Positions 1 through 13,300 of a stretch of 64,000 nt of DNA are shown here, piece by piece; the first letter of the stretch is position 1, and every line of letters starts with the position of its first letter. Under the pieces are notes generated by a model. It had not been told where the DNA came from and ran no database searches. It was given only the letters and a program-made list of their open reading frames with translations. Both the position numbers and the translations under genes were made by a program. The stretch is from Azadirachta indica (Eukaryota; Streptophyta; Magnoliopsida; Sapindales; Meliaceae): contig CM040447.1 of NCBI GenBank assembly GCA_022749755.1, forward strand, positions 2,413,545 through 2,477,544. The letters are read 5' to 3'.

Positions 1-214
1 TAAATCCTACTAGGAATTTAAGTAATCACTATAATATTCACCACAAACTTTTTCCCACATTAAATTTATGAATATTTTTCATGCTCAAAAAATAGTGGGA
101 AAGGAAATAAACCCACACAAAAGTGTTACCAATCCTTTTTAAGCATATTTTCCAAGCGAATTCGCCTTATCATCTAATATAGATTTGATGTCTTTCCACA
201 AGCAAAACATATGA

Positions 215-814
215 TGATGCAAAATAAAGTGGCTAATTCCTAATACCGCCTAAAAAAATTAGGATTTTGAAGATTTATTATTTTGTTTAGATTATTTATT
301 TTATATGTAATTAGTTTCCTAATTTATTTAGAATTGTTATGTTTCCTACTTAAATTAGGATTTTAGTTTTTTTTCTTTAATTTAGGATTTCTATTCCTAT
401 TTAATATAAATTTCTATATTATTTAGAATTTATATTAGTTTATATATATTAGGGCTATCATTGCTTTTAGAACTCAGCATATTGGTTCTCAGAACATTAT
501 TATTTTAATAAATTTATTCTTTGATTTTTTTAAAAACTTGTAAACTTATCAAGAATTATATTCTTGTGGGGTTCAACAATTAAACTTATCACCTTAATTT
601 TTAAATGATTCTTGAGATTCTTAATGTGGCTTTTTTAAAACAACCGTAATTCTTAGTTTTTATCCTGTTAACGAGTCAAGACTCAACAAACTTGCATATG
701 AAAAATCTTGGGGTTCCGTATCACATTAGTTATTAGATTTTATCACATCGTTTGTAAGGTTTAAAATCATGATTGGTGTTGGGTTTTGTCGCGTCATTGG
801 CAAGGTTCATATCA
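215..814 (+). mobile_element. 5' LTR of a short non-autonomous LTR retrotransposon
   Basis: About 600 bp starting TGATGC and ending in TCA. It is followed two bases later by a primer-binding-site-like sequence at 817-828 (TGGTATAAGAGC), close to the initiator-Met tRNA site common in plant elements. A second copy with the same start and end lies at 1418-2051. The last part consists of imperfect repeats of about 45 bp containing a GTTGGGTTTTRTC core: two units here, three in the second copy. No matching target duplication was seen at the outer ends. Confidence 0.7.
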
Positions 815-816
815 AT

Positions 817-828
817 TGGTATAAGAGC
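817..828 (+). other. primer binding site (tRNA-iMet-like)
   Basis: TGGTATAAGAGC differs by one base from the canonical plant TGGTATCAGAGC primer site. Its position directly after the 5' LTR sets the element's orientation as plus. Confidence 0.6.
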
Positions 829-1417
829 TTTGGTTCCAAGGCAAGTTTGAATTACCCTTTATTTACTTTATTGTTCTCTACTTCCTTCATTAGAACTCTG
901 AAAATACAAAAAATAAAAAAATAAAATAACTTTAAAAAAAGAAAAAAATTATTGCAAAGATGAGGATTAAGGAAATTGAAGGAGTTTTCACCTTCAAGAA
1001 GCACCTGGTTTTCACTTACTATGTCACTAAACATGGATTTGGCCATGCCACCTTATGCCATCGAGGTTGTGAGAAATTTGATTCTGGTGAGGTGTGAAGT
1101 TCATGTCATCACCAGTGCCCCTTATTTTGTCTTCACTTCTAAAGTATAGTCTCCTCGTCTTTTGATTCGCAAGGTACTCTGAGACTATGAGTAGTGTAGG
1201 CAAACTTAATGGTTTCTGATGTTGTTCCAGTTGTATGTTGTGCTGTAATTGAGGCGAGAATTAGCTCTGCTTGCGTCACCATCTTTAGCTAGGAATTTAT
1301 TTATGAGAAGTATGTGATAGCTGCTAGACAGAATCACCATTCAATTATTTGGTTGATAGTAGAGGATTATTCTCATTGTCAAGATTTGAAGAGAAATCTT
1401 CGTCATTAAGGGGAAAA
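829..1417 (+). mobile_element. internal region of the short LTR element, non-coding
   Basis: About 590 bp between two LTRs with no credible gag or pol reading frame on either strand. It ends in a purine run (TTAAGGGGAAAA, about 1406-1417) directly before the second LTR, as expected of a polypurine tract. The size and lack of genes fit a TRIM-like, non-autonomous element that would need proteins supplied in trans. Confidence 0.6.
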
Positions 1418-2051
1418 TGATGTAAAATAAAATAGCCCTTATTTTACTAATTCCTAATGCCGCCCGAAAGAATTAGGATTTTAAAGATTCTTTATTTTAT
1501 TTAGATTATTTACTTTACATATAATTAGTTTTATAATTTGTTTAGAATTGTCATATTTCTTACTTAAATTAGGATTATAGTTTTTATCTTTAATTTAGGA
1601 TTTCTATATTATTTAGAATTTATATTAGCTTGTATATATTGGGGCTATCATTGCTTTTAGAACTCAGAATATTGATTCTCAGAACATTATTGTTTTAATA
1701 AATTTATTCTTTGATTCTTTTAAAAACTTGTAAACTTATCAAGAATTATATTTTTTTGCGTTCAACAACTAAACTTATCAACTTGATTTTTAAGTGATTC
1801 TTGAGATTCTTGGTGTGGTTTATTTAAAATAACCATAGTTTTTAGTTTCTATCTTGCTAAGTAACGGGTTAAGGTTCAACAAACTTACATTCGAAAAATC
1901 TTGGAGTTTCATATCACATTAGATATTGGATTTTATCACATCATTGGTAAGATTTAATATCACAATTGTGTTGGGCTTTATCACATCATTGGCGAGGTTC
2001 AAATCATATTTCGTGTTAGATTTTGTCATGCTGTTGGCGAGGTTCACATCA
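1418..2051 (+). mobile_element. 3' LTR of the short non-autonomous element
   Basis: Same start (TGATGT) and end (ACATCA) as the copy at 215-814, with many substitutions. It contains three rather than two of the ~45-bp terminal repeat units (within about 1915-2051), which largely accounts for the length difference. Confidence 0.7.
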
Positions 2052-2201
2052 GTTAATGATGTAAACAAAGCTGCACAACCATACATACAATAGGGAGAAC
2101 TTTCGTGTGATATTCACAATAATACAAACAAAGCTACAAAATCATGCATACAAGAAGAAGAACTCTCACATTGGCTTAAAAGAACTTAAGGATAGCATTC
2201 A
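2052..2201 (+). repeat. spacer repeat between LTR copies
   Basis: Contains imperfect tandem units built on a CATACATACAAGAGGAGGAACTC-like core, with AAAGAACTTAAGGATAGCATTCAC downstream. The same type of unit recurs at about 2725-2895 after the third LTR-like copy. The spacer therefore belongs to the repeated array rather than to unique host sequence. Confidence 0.55.
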
Positions 2202-2724
2202 CTCGAAAAAATTAAGACTTTAAAAATTCTTTATTTTGTTTAGATTATTTACTTTTACGTATAATTAGCTTTCTAATTTGTTTAGAATTGTCATATTTCT
2301 TAATTAGATCAGAATTATAATTTTTATCTTTAATTTAATATTTCTATTTTATTTAGAATTTATATTACCTTATATATATTGGGGCTATCATTATTTTTAG
2401 AACTCAAAATATTGGTTCTCAGAACATTATTGTTTTAATAAATTTATTTTTTGGTTCTTTTAAAAACTTGTGAACTTATTAAGAATTATATTCTTTTTAC
2501 GTTCAACAACTAAACTTATCACCTTAATTCTTGAGTGGTTCTTGAAATTTTTAGTATAGTGTTTTTAAAAAAATTATACTTCTTAGTTCTTTTCTTGTTA
2601 AGCAACGGGTTAAAATTCAACAAACTTGCATCTAAAAAATCTTGAAGTTTCATATCACATCATTGGCAAGATTTAGTATCACAATTGTGTTGGGTTTTGT
2701 TACATTATTGACGAGATTTACATT
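2202..2724 (+). mobile_element. third LTR-like copy, 5'-truncated
   Basis: Aligns by eye with the LTRs at 215 and 1418 (TTCTTTATTTTGTTTAGATT, later GGGGCTATCATT, AACATTATTGTTTTAATAAA) but lacks the first tens of bases. It ends in the same ~45-bp repeat zone. Confidence 0.6.
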
Positions 2725-2999
2725 AGTCAACGATACAAACAAAAGCTGCATAGCCACGCATACAAGAGGAGGAACTCTCACGTGAGATTAGAGGACTTAA
2801 GGACAACATTCACAATAATGCAAACGAAGTTACACAATCATACATACAAGAGGAAGAACTCACGTGGGATTAAAAGAACTTAAAGATAGCATTCACATAA
2901 TCCATTAAACTTTCGGAGTGGGCTAAGTTATGAAAAATGGCTGAATACATAACAAGAATTCAAGTGAATTGTAAGAAAAAGAATGAAATAGCTCTGCAC

Positions 3000-3640
3000 T
3001 ACTAATTCCTAATGCCGCATGAATAAATTAGATTTTTTAAAATTCCTTATTTTGTATAAAATTAGTTTCTTAGTTTGTTTAGAATTAATATTTTTATGTT
3101 TCTTACTTAAATTTAAATTATATTTTTATTCTTTAATTTAAAATTTTTATTCCAATTTAATTTTGAATTTCTATTTTTACTTATATTTATATTAACCTAT
3201 ATATATATATATATGTGTAAGACTATCATTGTTTTAAAACTTAGAACATTTATTTTCAGAATATTTTTTTTAATAAATTTATTTTATTTTATTTTTAAAC
3301 TTGTGAATTTATCAAAAATTATATTCTTATAATATTCAATAATTAAATTTATCACTTTATTTTTTGAGTAATTCTTCAAATTTTTGATATGACGTCTTTA
3401 AAATAATCGTAATTCTTAATTTTTATCTTACTAAATAATATATCAAGACTCAATAAACTTATACTAGAAAATTTTAGAATTCCATATCACACTTAATGTT
3501 AAATTTTATCAAATCATTGGTAAAATTTAACATCACATTAATAGTTGACAAAGGTATTAAATTTCATCATATCGTTAGCAAGTTTAATATCATGTTTAGT
3601 ATTAAATTTTCTCACATCGTTGATAGTGTTTCATATCATA
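3000..3640 (+). mobile_element. fourth, most diverged LTR-like copy
   Basis: Begins at TACTAATTCCTAATGCCGC and follows the same order of blocks as the three copies upstream, ending in several degenerate repeats with a CACATCGTTGATAG-like core. It is richer in A/T and older-looking than the other copies. No internal domain lies between it and the third copy, only the ~250-bp spacer. Confidence 0.55.
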
Positions 3641-3724
3641 TAATTTTTATTATTAGTAATAATCTTCAAAACTTAATTAAACTAAGATTTAATAAAAAAA
3701 GAAAATACCCTATCTTAAAAAATA

Positions 3725-3976
3725 CTCCCTTCGCCCTTTATTTCTTAAAAATTTTGTTAGTTTGAATATTTATTCATTTTTCTATTACAATTACTATCCC
3801 TCTTAGTAAAAATCATTTTAGAAGTTAAATATATTATATTATATTTATTTTATTAAAATTCATTAATTAAAATAACAAAAGGTTGGTGTGCATATTTGAC
3901 CAAAGTTTAGGGGTGCAAACGCTCTTTAAAAAGCATACGAACCCCTAAAATTTAGTTAAAACACACTTTGAAGGAG
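3725..3976. mobile_element. Stowaway-like MITE
   Basis: About 252 bp, starting CTCCCTTCGCCC after a TA and ending GAAGGAG before a TA. That matches the CTCCCTCC-type ends and TA target duplication of plant Stowaway (Tc1/mariner-type) MITEs. There is no coding capacity. An internal inverted repeat (TTTAGGGGT at about 3907-3917 and ACCCCTAAA at about 3942-3951) could form a hairpin. Confidence 0.5.
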
Positions 3977-4359
3977 TATATCACATTCAAATATGATCAT
4001 ATGGATTACACAGTTCATTTCAATAAACAGTTTTCTCAATAGATTGAGACACAACACAACTAGGCACAAATAGTAAGAGAGGCCAAGACTTTACTAAAGG
4101 ATTCAGACAAAGAAAAATGCTTCTAAGTTAGACATTACAAAACCATTATATTACATTTTCTTTTATGCTTGGTGTTTCTTTCTTTTTCTCTTCTGTTCTA
4201 ACAACAGTGGTATGGTGCACCTTGCACATAAACTATTAGCCAAATTCAATCTAGGTTTGACAGTAGATATCAACGCTCCCCAGTGATATACATTACAGGT
4301 GGAGGTTTGCTAATAGAAGTATAAGACGACGTTGATCAGCAGAAACAAAAGAAAGAGAC
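3977..4359 (-). other. ferrochelatase 3' UTR and downstream region
   Basis: Follows the ferrochelatase stop codon on the minus strand. No other gene is visible. The 3' end of the transcript probably lies here, but no clear AATAAA signal was found, so the cleavage site is not placed. Confidence 0.4.
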
Positions 4360-7300
4360 TCACCGAAGCAAGGGCAATATGCCCCATTGGTGCAGAAATC
4401 CCTCTCCTGTGGTGACTTCTAGGACCAACAGAACTAGCACTGCCAACATAGCAGCTCGTCCATTCCAAGTCTCCGCACTTTTAGTCCAACCCCATTCCCA
4501 AACTGTCACAGGGGGAGGTAGCTCACTACGTTTTGAATCATATGTTGCCAATAACTCTTCTACACTACCAAGTGGAACCAAAGACTGCAGCAAATCCCAG
4601 ATATTCAATCAGAGACTACAAGATGTAGAATTAATAGAGCTTGTGACGCATGGTTTAGGGGGAACACTTTTTAAGATGTTGAGATGAATAAATATTCCAG
4701 TCAATAAAACAGAAAATAAAAGGGAAAACAGAGGTTTTAGGTGCTTAAAGTTTGTTTGGAGACACTTTTGCCAAAGAATTTTTTGATATTGTGATATTTT
4801 ACTGACAGTGGCAAGGCAAAATCAACAAGAGCTACCTTTCGAAAACAAATTTTACTGTGCACAATGGAAAACAAGACACTGTGTTAATAGTAATATAATA
4901 GTTTTTTATGACTATATAACCTAGTTTTACATTCCTTGTACACATCAGAAGTTTTTGCAGTTCTATTCAGAGACAACAGATAGGTACTTCGAATGAACAT
5001 CGCTGTTCAATAATGCTGATCAATAAGAGACCACTAGGTTTCTAACATAGGCAAAAAGAATGTTGGAATCCCTTGGCTAATTAAGCATTTTGAAAGTGGT
5101 AATAAAGAACAAGAAGATAATAGAGTTTGATGGAAATACATGTGAAAGTGGAAATAGACCATGGATGCATACTCCTGGCCCCCACGTAGGTGGGTAAGTG
5201 ATATTTAAAATGAACTAAGTAGAGACACAATTAATGCATACAATTGCTTTTACTTCTTCTCATAAGTCCAGGTACCAAAGAATCATCTAAGACCAAGAAG
5301 TATCGATATGGGTAGTTTGCAACTACTTTTAGTTCCAAAACTTGCGAAAAGCAATAAGGATACCTGTCGAGCTTCAAGATTAGAGACAGCCATAGCTCCA
5401 ACATATGGCAGACTCTCAATCACAGCATCTGCCAAGTCTGAAATGAAGGTAGGTTCACAACCTAGAGCTGGGACACGCCCCCATTTCTCTATGCCAGATT
5501 CTAGAGCCAACTCTTTGTACTCAACATCAATCTCTTCTAAAGTTTCAATATGCTCACTGACAAAACTGTAAATCAAACATATACATGCAGAGGTAGAAAT
5601 ATAATAAAATCTCAACTTTAAATTCAATAACAAAAAATAATAGACATAATTATAATAATAAAGACCAAGTTAACTAACAATTTAACAGCATGCAGCAGAT
5701 ATGCAGCAAGCTCAAAGTAACAATATCAGGTGACATAGTTACAGATAGTATGATGCAATGATATTACCTAATAGGGATAGCAAGAAGACTTTTCACTCCT
5801 TTTCGCCCAAGCTCAGTTATTGTTTCATCAGTATAGGGTTTCAACCATTCCACAGGCCCAACTCTGCTCTGTAAGAAAATTTATTAGCTAACTATCAACA
5901 AAGACACCATGATGATAAAATCATAATATTTAATACATATGGCATGTAAATAAGATTAGGAAATCTTTAAATGATCAACCAGAAATAAAAATGTGTATAA
6001 CTATAGCTATCACTTCGAATAAACGAAAGTAATTTTAACATTTACAGGTGATCTTCAAAAGACAACCCAACCTTTGAAATAACAAAATTAGTTCAAATCT
6101 GTGAATCCTTTCACAGGGATTTGAGAACACATTCAGCAAGAAATCAAATGCTATAATGAGATAAATGCAGGTAAACTCATTATATGATGCTATACATCAG
6201 TTAAGAAAAATCAGTTTATACCACTATATTTATTGTTCTACAAAGGCGAGTTCAATAGAAAATAATCATATGCATCATTTGACTCGGAGGTAAAAAGTAC
6301 AGTTGAACATATTAACAAAAAGGGCAAAGAATAACACTAGGCCTTCTAAGTTTGTACCTCAACCTTCATCCCAAGTGGTGATGTGGCTTTGACTAATTGG
6401 ATAGTGAATGAAGTATCATTTCAAAACCATAAAATTTATCCTCTAATTAATAAAAACCACACCATCACTTGGAATATAACTTGAAATAACTACTCAGGAT
6501 ACTCAAAAGAAAAATCTACAAGTCTGTCCTCAGGTTAGGCTAAACAAACTCCTAATGTTTTAAGTCGCATGAGACCTCATGTTGAAATTTTGAAACAAAT
6601 CACAAACTCCCTAAGAGTTATATAATAAGACCTCCCCAGAAGTTCAATAAAATTTATTCGAAAACTCCCTGGTAAGAGAGGTCTCTTCCCATCTTCTAAA
6701 TCAGGCAGGTCCACTTATATTTTAAACAGAGTTATAGTAAATGAGATTTACACCCAAAGAAGTATTACAAATGATTCCTAAACAATAAATCATCCAATTG
6801 GAACTTCTGAAAAAACCTGAATTTCTTACTTTTGCCAAGATTTTCCAATCTTGCTCCATCTCAAGTTGTGCATTACATGAGCTATGTCTGTAATAGGAGA
6901 AGCCTTTGTGTCTATAATGTATCTGTTACAGATTTAACCACTGTTGTTGGTCTCTTGTAAACTTAAGCTTTGAGATTTAGGTTCCATTTGGCAGTTCTAA
7001 TTAGCACTTTATAACCATTAACTAATGTGTTTAGCAATTTATTTTAAAAGTACTTGTTAAAATCAAATGAACACCTACGTGTGATATTTGAGTAGCACCT
7101 GATTAGATACTTTTCTCTAATTAGCATTTGGAGTATAAAGTGATGTGGAACATTTGTAATTAATTATTATGTTATTTTTTCTTTTAGATTATTAAAGTTG
7201 CATTTATTTTTATGACAAGTTTATTTACATTATTGCAAATAGTGATTATTTTTTGAGATATTTATAATATTATTATTATAATAAGTACTTTTCATAATTG

Positions 7301-10300
7301 ATAACCAAATAATAATTATTTGTCTGAAAACCGCTAAAAGAAAAAGCACTGAAGCGCATAAGCACTAAACATGTATGCATTTTATCTTTATCACTCCCAA
7401 ACTGATCCTTAGTCATAGAAACTTGGAAACAAAGCAGGTTGACAAAAACATTTATGTTTGAATCCACTCATTAAATTAACAAAATTTTAAATTTTGACAT
7501 GTTTTTCTGTATTTTGCGGCTGTGTTTCACTTGCATGTGAGATGAAATGTTAGAGCTTACATACTATTTAGGCCCTTATCTATTTCAAAGTTTCCATATC
7601 CAACATTTTTTCTCATGCTTGCTCTTATAAATGCCACTCACCTAGTCTGGATCTTCCACTTACGAACTCCTTCAATAACTGGCTCCTCTCAATTTTTTTA
7701 ATGATTATGGGCTATTTCTGAAGATAACAGAAGAGACAACAAATTTAACTGCTTCGCAAAAAGAAAGAAGTCATTTCTGCAAACAGATATGCATAAAATT
7801 TTTTTTTGTAAGTCTCTTTGCACTTAACATATAGTTTCATAATACTCATCATCTCATGCCTCTAGTCAAAGAAAAGAAATTACATATGATGTTTCCTAAT
7901 TTTCACTCATTTGCAAAATGAAATTATAGAAGTCAAAAAGAAAATCTCGAGAAGAATATGGATTCCACTTTTATAATCCAACCAGTGAGGCACTAGAAAT
8001 ACAAAATTACCTGATATGCAAGAGTGTAGGCATTTGTTATCTTTCTCTTTTCTAACTCCTCCATTATCAAATCCACACATTCCTCCATCTCTGCCTTGTA
8101 AGGATCACCAGCTTCTTCCACGTAAGCAAGTGGCACCCCATGTGCACTAAAAAATATCATAACCTATAAACATTCTGAAGTAAGTGTGCCGTAATGCTGG
8201 AAACCATACAAGGAAAATATCACAGTACAATAAAGCATCACTTAGATCCAGGAGTGTATGTATAGGTATATGAAATAGAGAAGCTTCTAAAGCAACAAAA
8301 GGAATTAAGTACACACAAGTCTCTCAGGAAACTAAATATTTTATTACAATAATAAAAAACCTAGGGGCTCCCCAAGTCACAGCATGAGAGATCAAGAGTT
8401 CAAACCAACCTTTATAGTGTTAATGTATGGAGGATTACAAGGAGACAGGTATCATACACTCTCTCTCTTCCATGTCTTGCTCAGAAAAGGAATTAAAACA
8501 AAAATTTAAAAAAAAAAAAAAAAGAAGAAGTTCCTAAACAAAGTTAGAAAAAGAAAAAGAAGGAAATCACTCGAATCCTTTAACACTATGCAAGGCATCC
8601 TGAATTCCAATCCCAGTGGTTTTACAAGCCAACTTAGAGCTGCAACTGAGTCATCCTCCTCTATTCTTATAGCAGCTACCAACTTAAGCTCAATGATTTG
8701 AGGGTTTATTGATTAATGTTAGGCCCTTCTACTACCCAAAGAGCAAAGAAAACAAAGTTTAATATAATTAGAGCTTGACAAGTTCTATAATTACTTGGCT
8801 GCAAACCTATAGAGTGCTGCAAAAGCAGATGTTATAAGAAATAACAAAGAGAACACAAGAAGTAAATTATGTCAAGAGATGTTTAAGTTACCATGTAGAC
8901 CCAAAAGTTTTAAGTTAATAGGTACCCAAACAATGGTATTAAGCTCTAACAAGCCCCCTCACATACATGTGGACCAAGCCATGAGCCAAATAGAGACATA
9001 AGATAGAAAGAAGCCCAAACAAATACAAAAGAAAACAAAAACAGATGCAAATGCAAATGTGAATCACATATAGGGAGTTGAGAGCGTTAATCTTGACAAG
9101 TGCCCGAACAACAAGGTCAGAATGCAAGTGCTAGTGAGCTCAAGGTCCTCATACTAATTAGTTGAGCATTAAAAACACTGTAGTTCAAGTTATGTTGAGT
9201 TTAATACAATTTCAGAGAAACCTAAGTGTTTTCTTTCATTTCTGCATTTCTTTGGTAGATTCCATTGAATGATGAGTGTTTACAGATTCTATATCTTTTG
9301 TTTAACAACTTTGCGTGGTGATATTTATATCCTTTTGTTGTTATACTTAAGTGGTGAGCTTATTTATCTCATCTATCTTGTGAGTATCAACTATTCCCCT
9401 TGGTTCCAGCGTCAAATCTTGTACCAGAGCAAGTTCCGACATCAAATTGCTTGGTTGAACTGGCTTGATACCGTGTTAAGCTATAACTTGACCCAAAAAC
9501 TTAAACTGGTAGGTAACAGCCCAAACAATATTAAGCTCTAATAAAAGATTGACACAATAATGAGATGAGTGCTACCAAATGGTCAGTAAAGATGCTGGAC
9601 AAGGTACTTGGAAAGCCAGACCTAAATAACTGAGTAGACATCTAACAACTAAAATATAGCGACAGAATCTCCACAAAAAATCTAGATCTAAATTTTACTT
9701 GTGTATAGAAGATTTGTGTTACAGTGAGTATCATATAATCACTTTGAGAGAGGGATGTCTAGCAAAGCAAAAGCTGAGTAACATGAAGTCAATGCTGATT
9801 TAACGGGCCACCATTCGTCACCAAACGGACCTTCAATTAAGAATATGTGAAATGCATGAAATATGAATTCTAAAAGGGTTGGTTGTCTGTGTATTAGTGT
9901 CCATGTCTCTCAATTTCAAAAGCAGTTGATCCATAAAAAACCATCCAAATTGGTCATAACTGCAGAACACCCGATCTTTCTGTGCAACTCATAACAGCTC
10001 TACCTTTACATATAACCTCACCCGCACTGGTTTAAACACCTCTGCTACTTGAAATTTGAAGCTCCCATTCTCAACAACTTATATGCACACTATCAGTAAA
10101 GCAAATTCCAATCAAAAATTGAAAAATATATCAAAGTTAACTTAATTAATAATGGTAACCTACTGCCTGTTTCAACTTCTCATCTTATGCGAGGATCAAA
10201 AGTTTGCATGATAATCACAGGAAACCTGTAACCCTAAAAGATAATCAAGACACACAGGCCACACTTTTCTTACCTCGGGAATTCCTTATATTAATTATAA

Positions 10301-13300
10301 TGCAACAAATCAAAGAAACTGGAATTGGACAAAGATGGATTGATATCTGTCCAAGCAGTTTGTTTCTGATAAATCATCTCATACTTTTACAAGTTATCTC
10401 CAGCAAAGGTTTAAGTCATGAAATTGCTGTTACAACTTATGCCCCCACAGGGTTCCCAATTCATTTAGTTGCTGCGTGTTCAAATTAATTTAAGTATGTG
10501 CATAAACTTGGAAATTATTATTATTATCATTTATGAGCAGCAGCTTGAGGAGATATAAAAATTAAACATTATTGATGAGGCATAAGAAAAGATACTGGAT
10601 CTGTAAACAAAAATAAAGTCACAAAAATATCAGTAAACTGACCATGGAATTTACAGGACTAGAAACATATCACAAAAAGGTCAACAATTTAAAGATCCCC
10701 AAATTGCAGTGTCTTATATTTCATTAAGACCAAGTGATGCGATAGAGGAATCACAACTTTGCAGGCCACTTTCCCAAATTTAGGAGGTTATGCCACGGGG
10801 GCTGCTGGTAAGGAATTTCTTAGATTTCTTTATGTTTAATTAGATATCATTTTAGAAGGGTGCAACACAAGGATTTCCCATGTCACCCATCTGGAATAGT
10901 GCTTCTACCATGTTTTATTAGATTTTACAAGCAGAAAACCATCACTAGACAAAAAGTCTGCATTTACTATGCATGTAATAAAATTTGTGAAGATAAGGTA
11001 ATCAAGGCACTTTATCATTAATATCATATATAGCACTGAAATAATATACAATCAAATGAACAAAAGAATAGGGAAGAATCCAAAGAATGAACCTTCTCAG
11101 GGCAGTCAAAATTCTCTAACTCCTTCTCAATCAAATTTGCCATGGCCTTGATATATCCTTCACGCTGGTACCAGGAAGGTATAACTGTGTGCTGCATGTT
11201 AACTAGATATTCGTCCTCCCTGTAAAACAAAACAATTAGAATTTTCAGAAAATTGATTTAAATCATACAAATAACCTATAATAACATGGTAACAGCTTGT
11301 TTTCATCCATCACCGGAATATACTCTCCAAGAGTCGCAGACTTGAACCACTAGTTGATATTGAGAATTGAGGATAAAGTGGAAGCACAACAAGCTTTGTA
11401 ATTCGATCTCTTTTAATCTACAGGGTGAAAAAAGAATCAATCCCAAGTTTTTGTACAAACCAATATAAAATTTTAAGTACATATACTGAGATTTAGCATC
11501 AGCTGGCAGCACAGACCCAAAACTAGATTACTAACAAAAAACTGCGCAGACAGCAAACAAATATTTTGATACGAGGACAACTAAAGCAGGTCAATCAATC
11601 AGATGAGCTGACAGAATTTATGGACAAAAGAGAAGAAAAAAAAAGGATGGCCCTTTTGTATTCACTGTGAATCCAGCTCGGCACTAAATGATTCAGACAT
11701 AATATGATGACAAGATTATAATTTAAATATATAATATAACAAATACTCAAAGAACAGCAGAAATTTGAAAATGAAATTACTATATCTAAACAATACATGC
11801 TGGAATAACTACTAAAAATGTAAGTACTTTTTCCATAGCACAAAGAAGTTCAGAAAACTAATTTTACCCCTAAAATTAATTAATTAATTAAACTTAACCA
11901 ACTTTATGAAATTTGGATTCAGAATCTCCCAATGCCCAAGAATGTAATTCTATATCACAAAGAGGCTAAGAAAACATTTTTCGTTCCCTCTCTAAGAGCT
12001 TAACAAATATGTTGTAAACCAGTCCAACTAATTCTAAATGGAATTGAAATTACACAATAAGATACATAAAAGTAACTCAATGAAAAGACAAAGGGTAGTA
12101 CATGCAGACACGTAGTAGTTTACGTAATAGAAGACTCTTGTAACATAAGACAGCAGTCCCTTCAAAATTCTAATGAAGAGACCAAACAAAAATGATTTCA
12201 AATTCTTTTTCAGTCTTTCCCAAAAAGAATATCGGATAATCAAACAGGATGCACTAGAACTACCATTACCTGAAGTATCAGAAAGATATTTTATTGTTAA
12301 ATTATGAATAATTACATTTTTCATAAACATTCACGTTAGCAGAAAACCATAATTATAAACTTAAAAAGCATTACACATATAGCAATGGAGTGATAGGAAA
12401 ACATGATCAAGAGATGATAGTGGCTTAAAGATCATATTAACAACAAATGTGTATACACATTTGAAAATTGTGTGAAGCTGAAAAGATACCTGTTCAATAG
12501 CTTCTTCAGTAAATGGATGCCAGTAACGCATACCAACATACACCTTTGCTGGCACATTTTTTTCCCAAAGAGACTTCCTCAACTCTTCAGCCTGATTAAA
12601 AGAAATGATAAACAACAAAAGGCAAAGGTCAAAACAGAAGACAGACAAAAAGTAAAGCATTTTCCCCGAGCACAATTGTGTGAATTTTATGAATTCCTGC
12701 TAGCATTAGAAAATTTCCACAGCTATCATTTCATGCAATATGCAACTCAAATTCCACAATATCTTAGTACAGATGACTCCGAACTTCTAAACAAGGTAAA
12801 CTTCCTAAAATTTGAAATATAAGTGCTGCGTGCAGAGAGAAACTCCCTGCTCACACTGTCCAACAGAAATGACCTCCAGAATGTGATTCTTAACAAGGGG
12901 AAAGACTTCATGTTCTACACAATTCCTTCATAAATCTACAGATATGTTTTTATATATCCAACATTGAATGGGTTCAAGTCGTTGAAGGACTTAGCAATTG
13001 GGATTTCCACTTAATAGCCCAAAGGCGAGTAGTAGCAGTAGTGCCTTTCGAAGGCGAGTAGAAGTAGTGCCTTCCAGAGGCGAGGAGTAGTAGCAGCGCC
13101 TTCCAACGGCGAAGAGTAGTAGCAAGTGCCTTCTAAAGGCAAGTGCTAGTAGCAATTTGTAGTAAAGATATTTGAGTAAAGCCAAAAGGAGTCTAATAGA
13201 TAGAATCCACATGCAATACGCAAATTCTGGAGGAATAGAATATGGAGCAGCAGCCATATCAGGAATCTGTGAAGAGTACCGTTGTCACAGTCCCTTGCAA

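Noticed and set aside
4379..4687. Plus-strand open frame of 102 codons
   Set aside because: It is the complement of the last FC2 exon, whose minus-strand reading gives the conserved LHC-like C-terminus.
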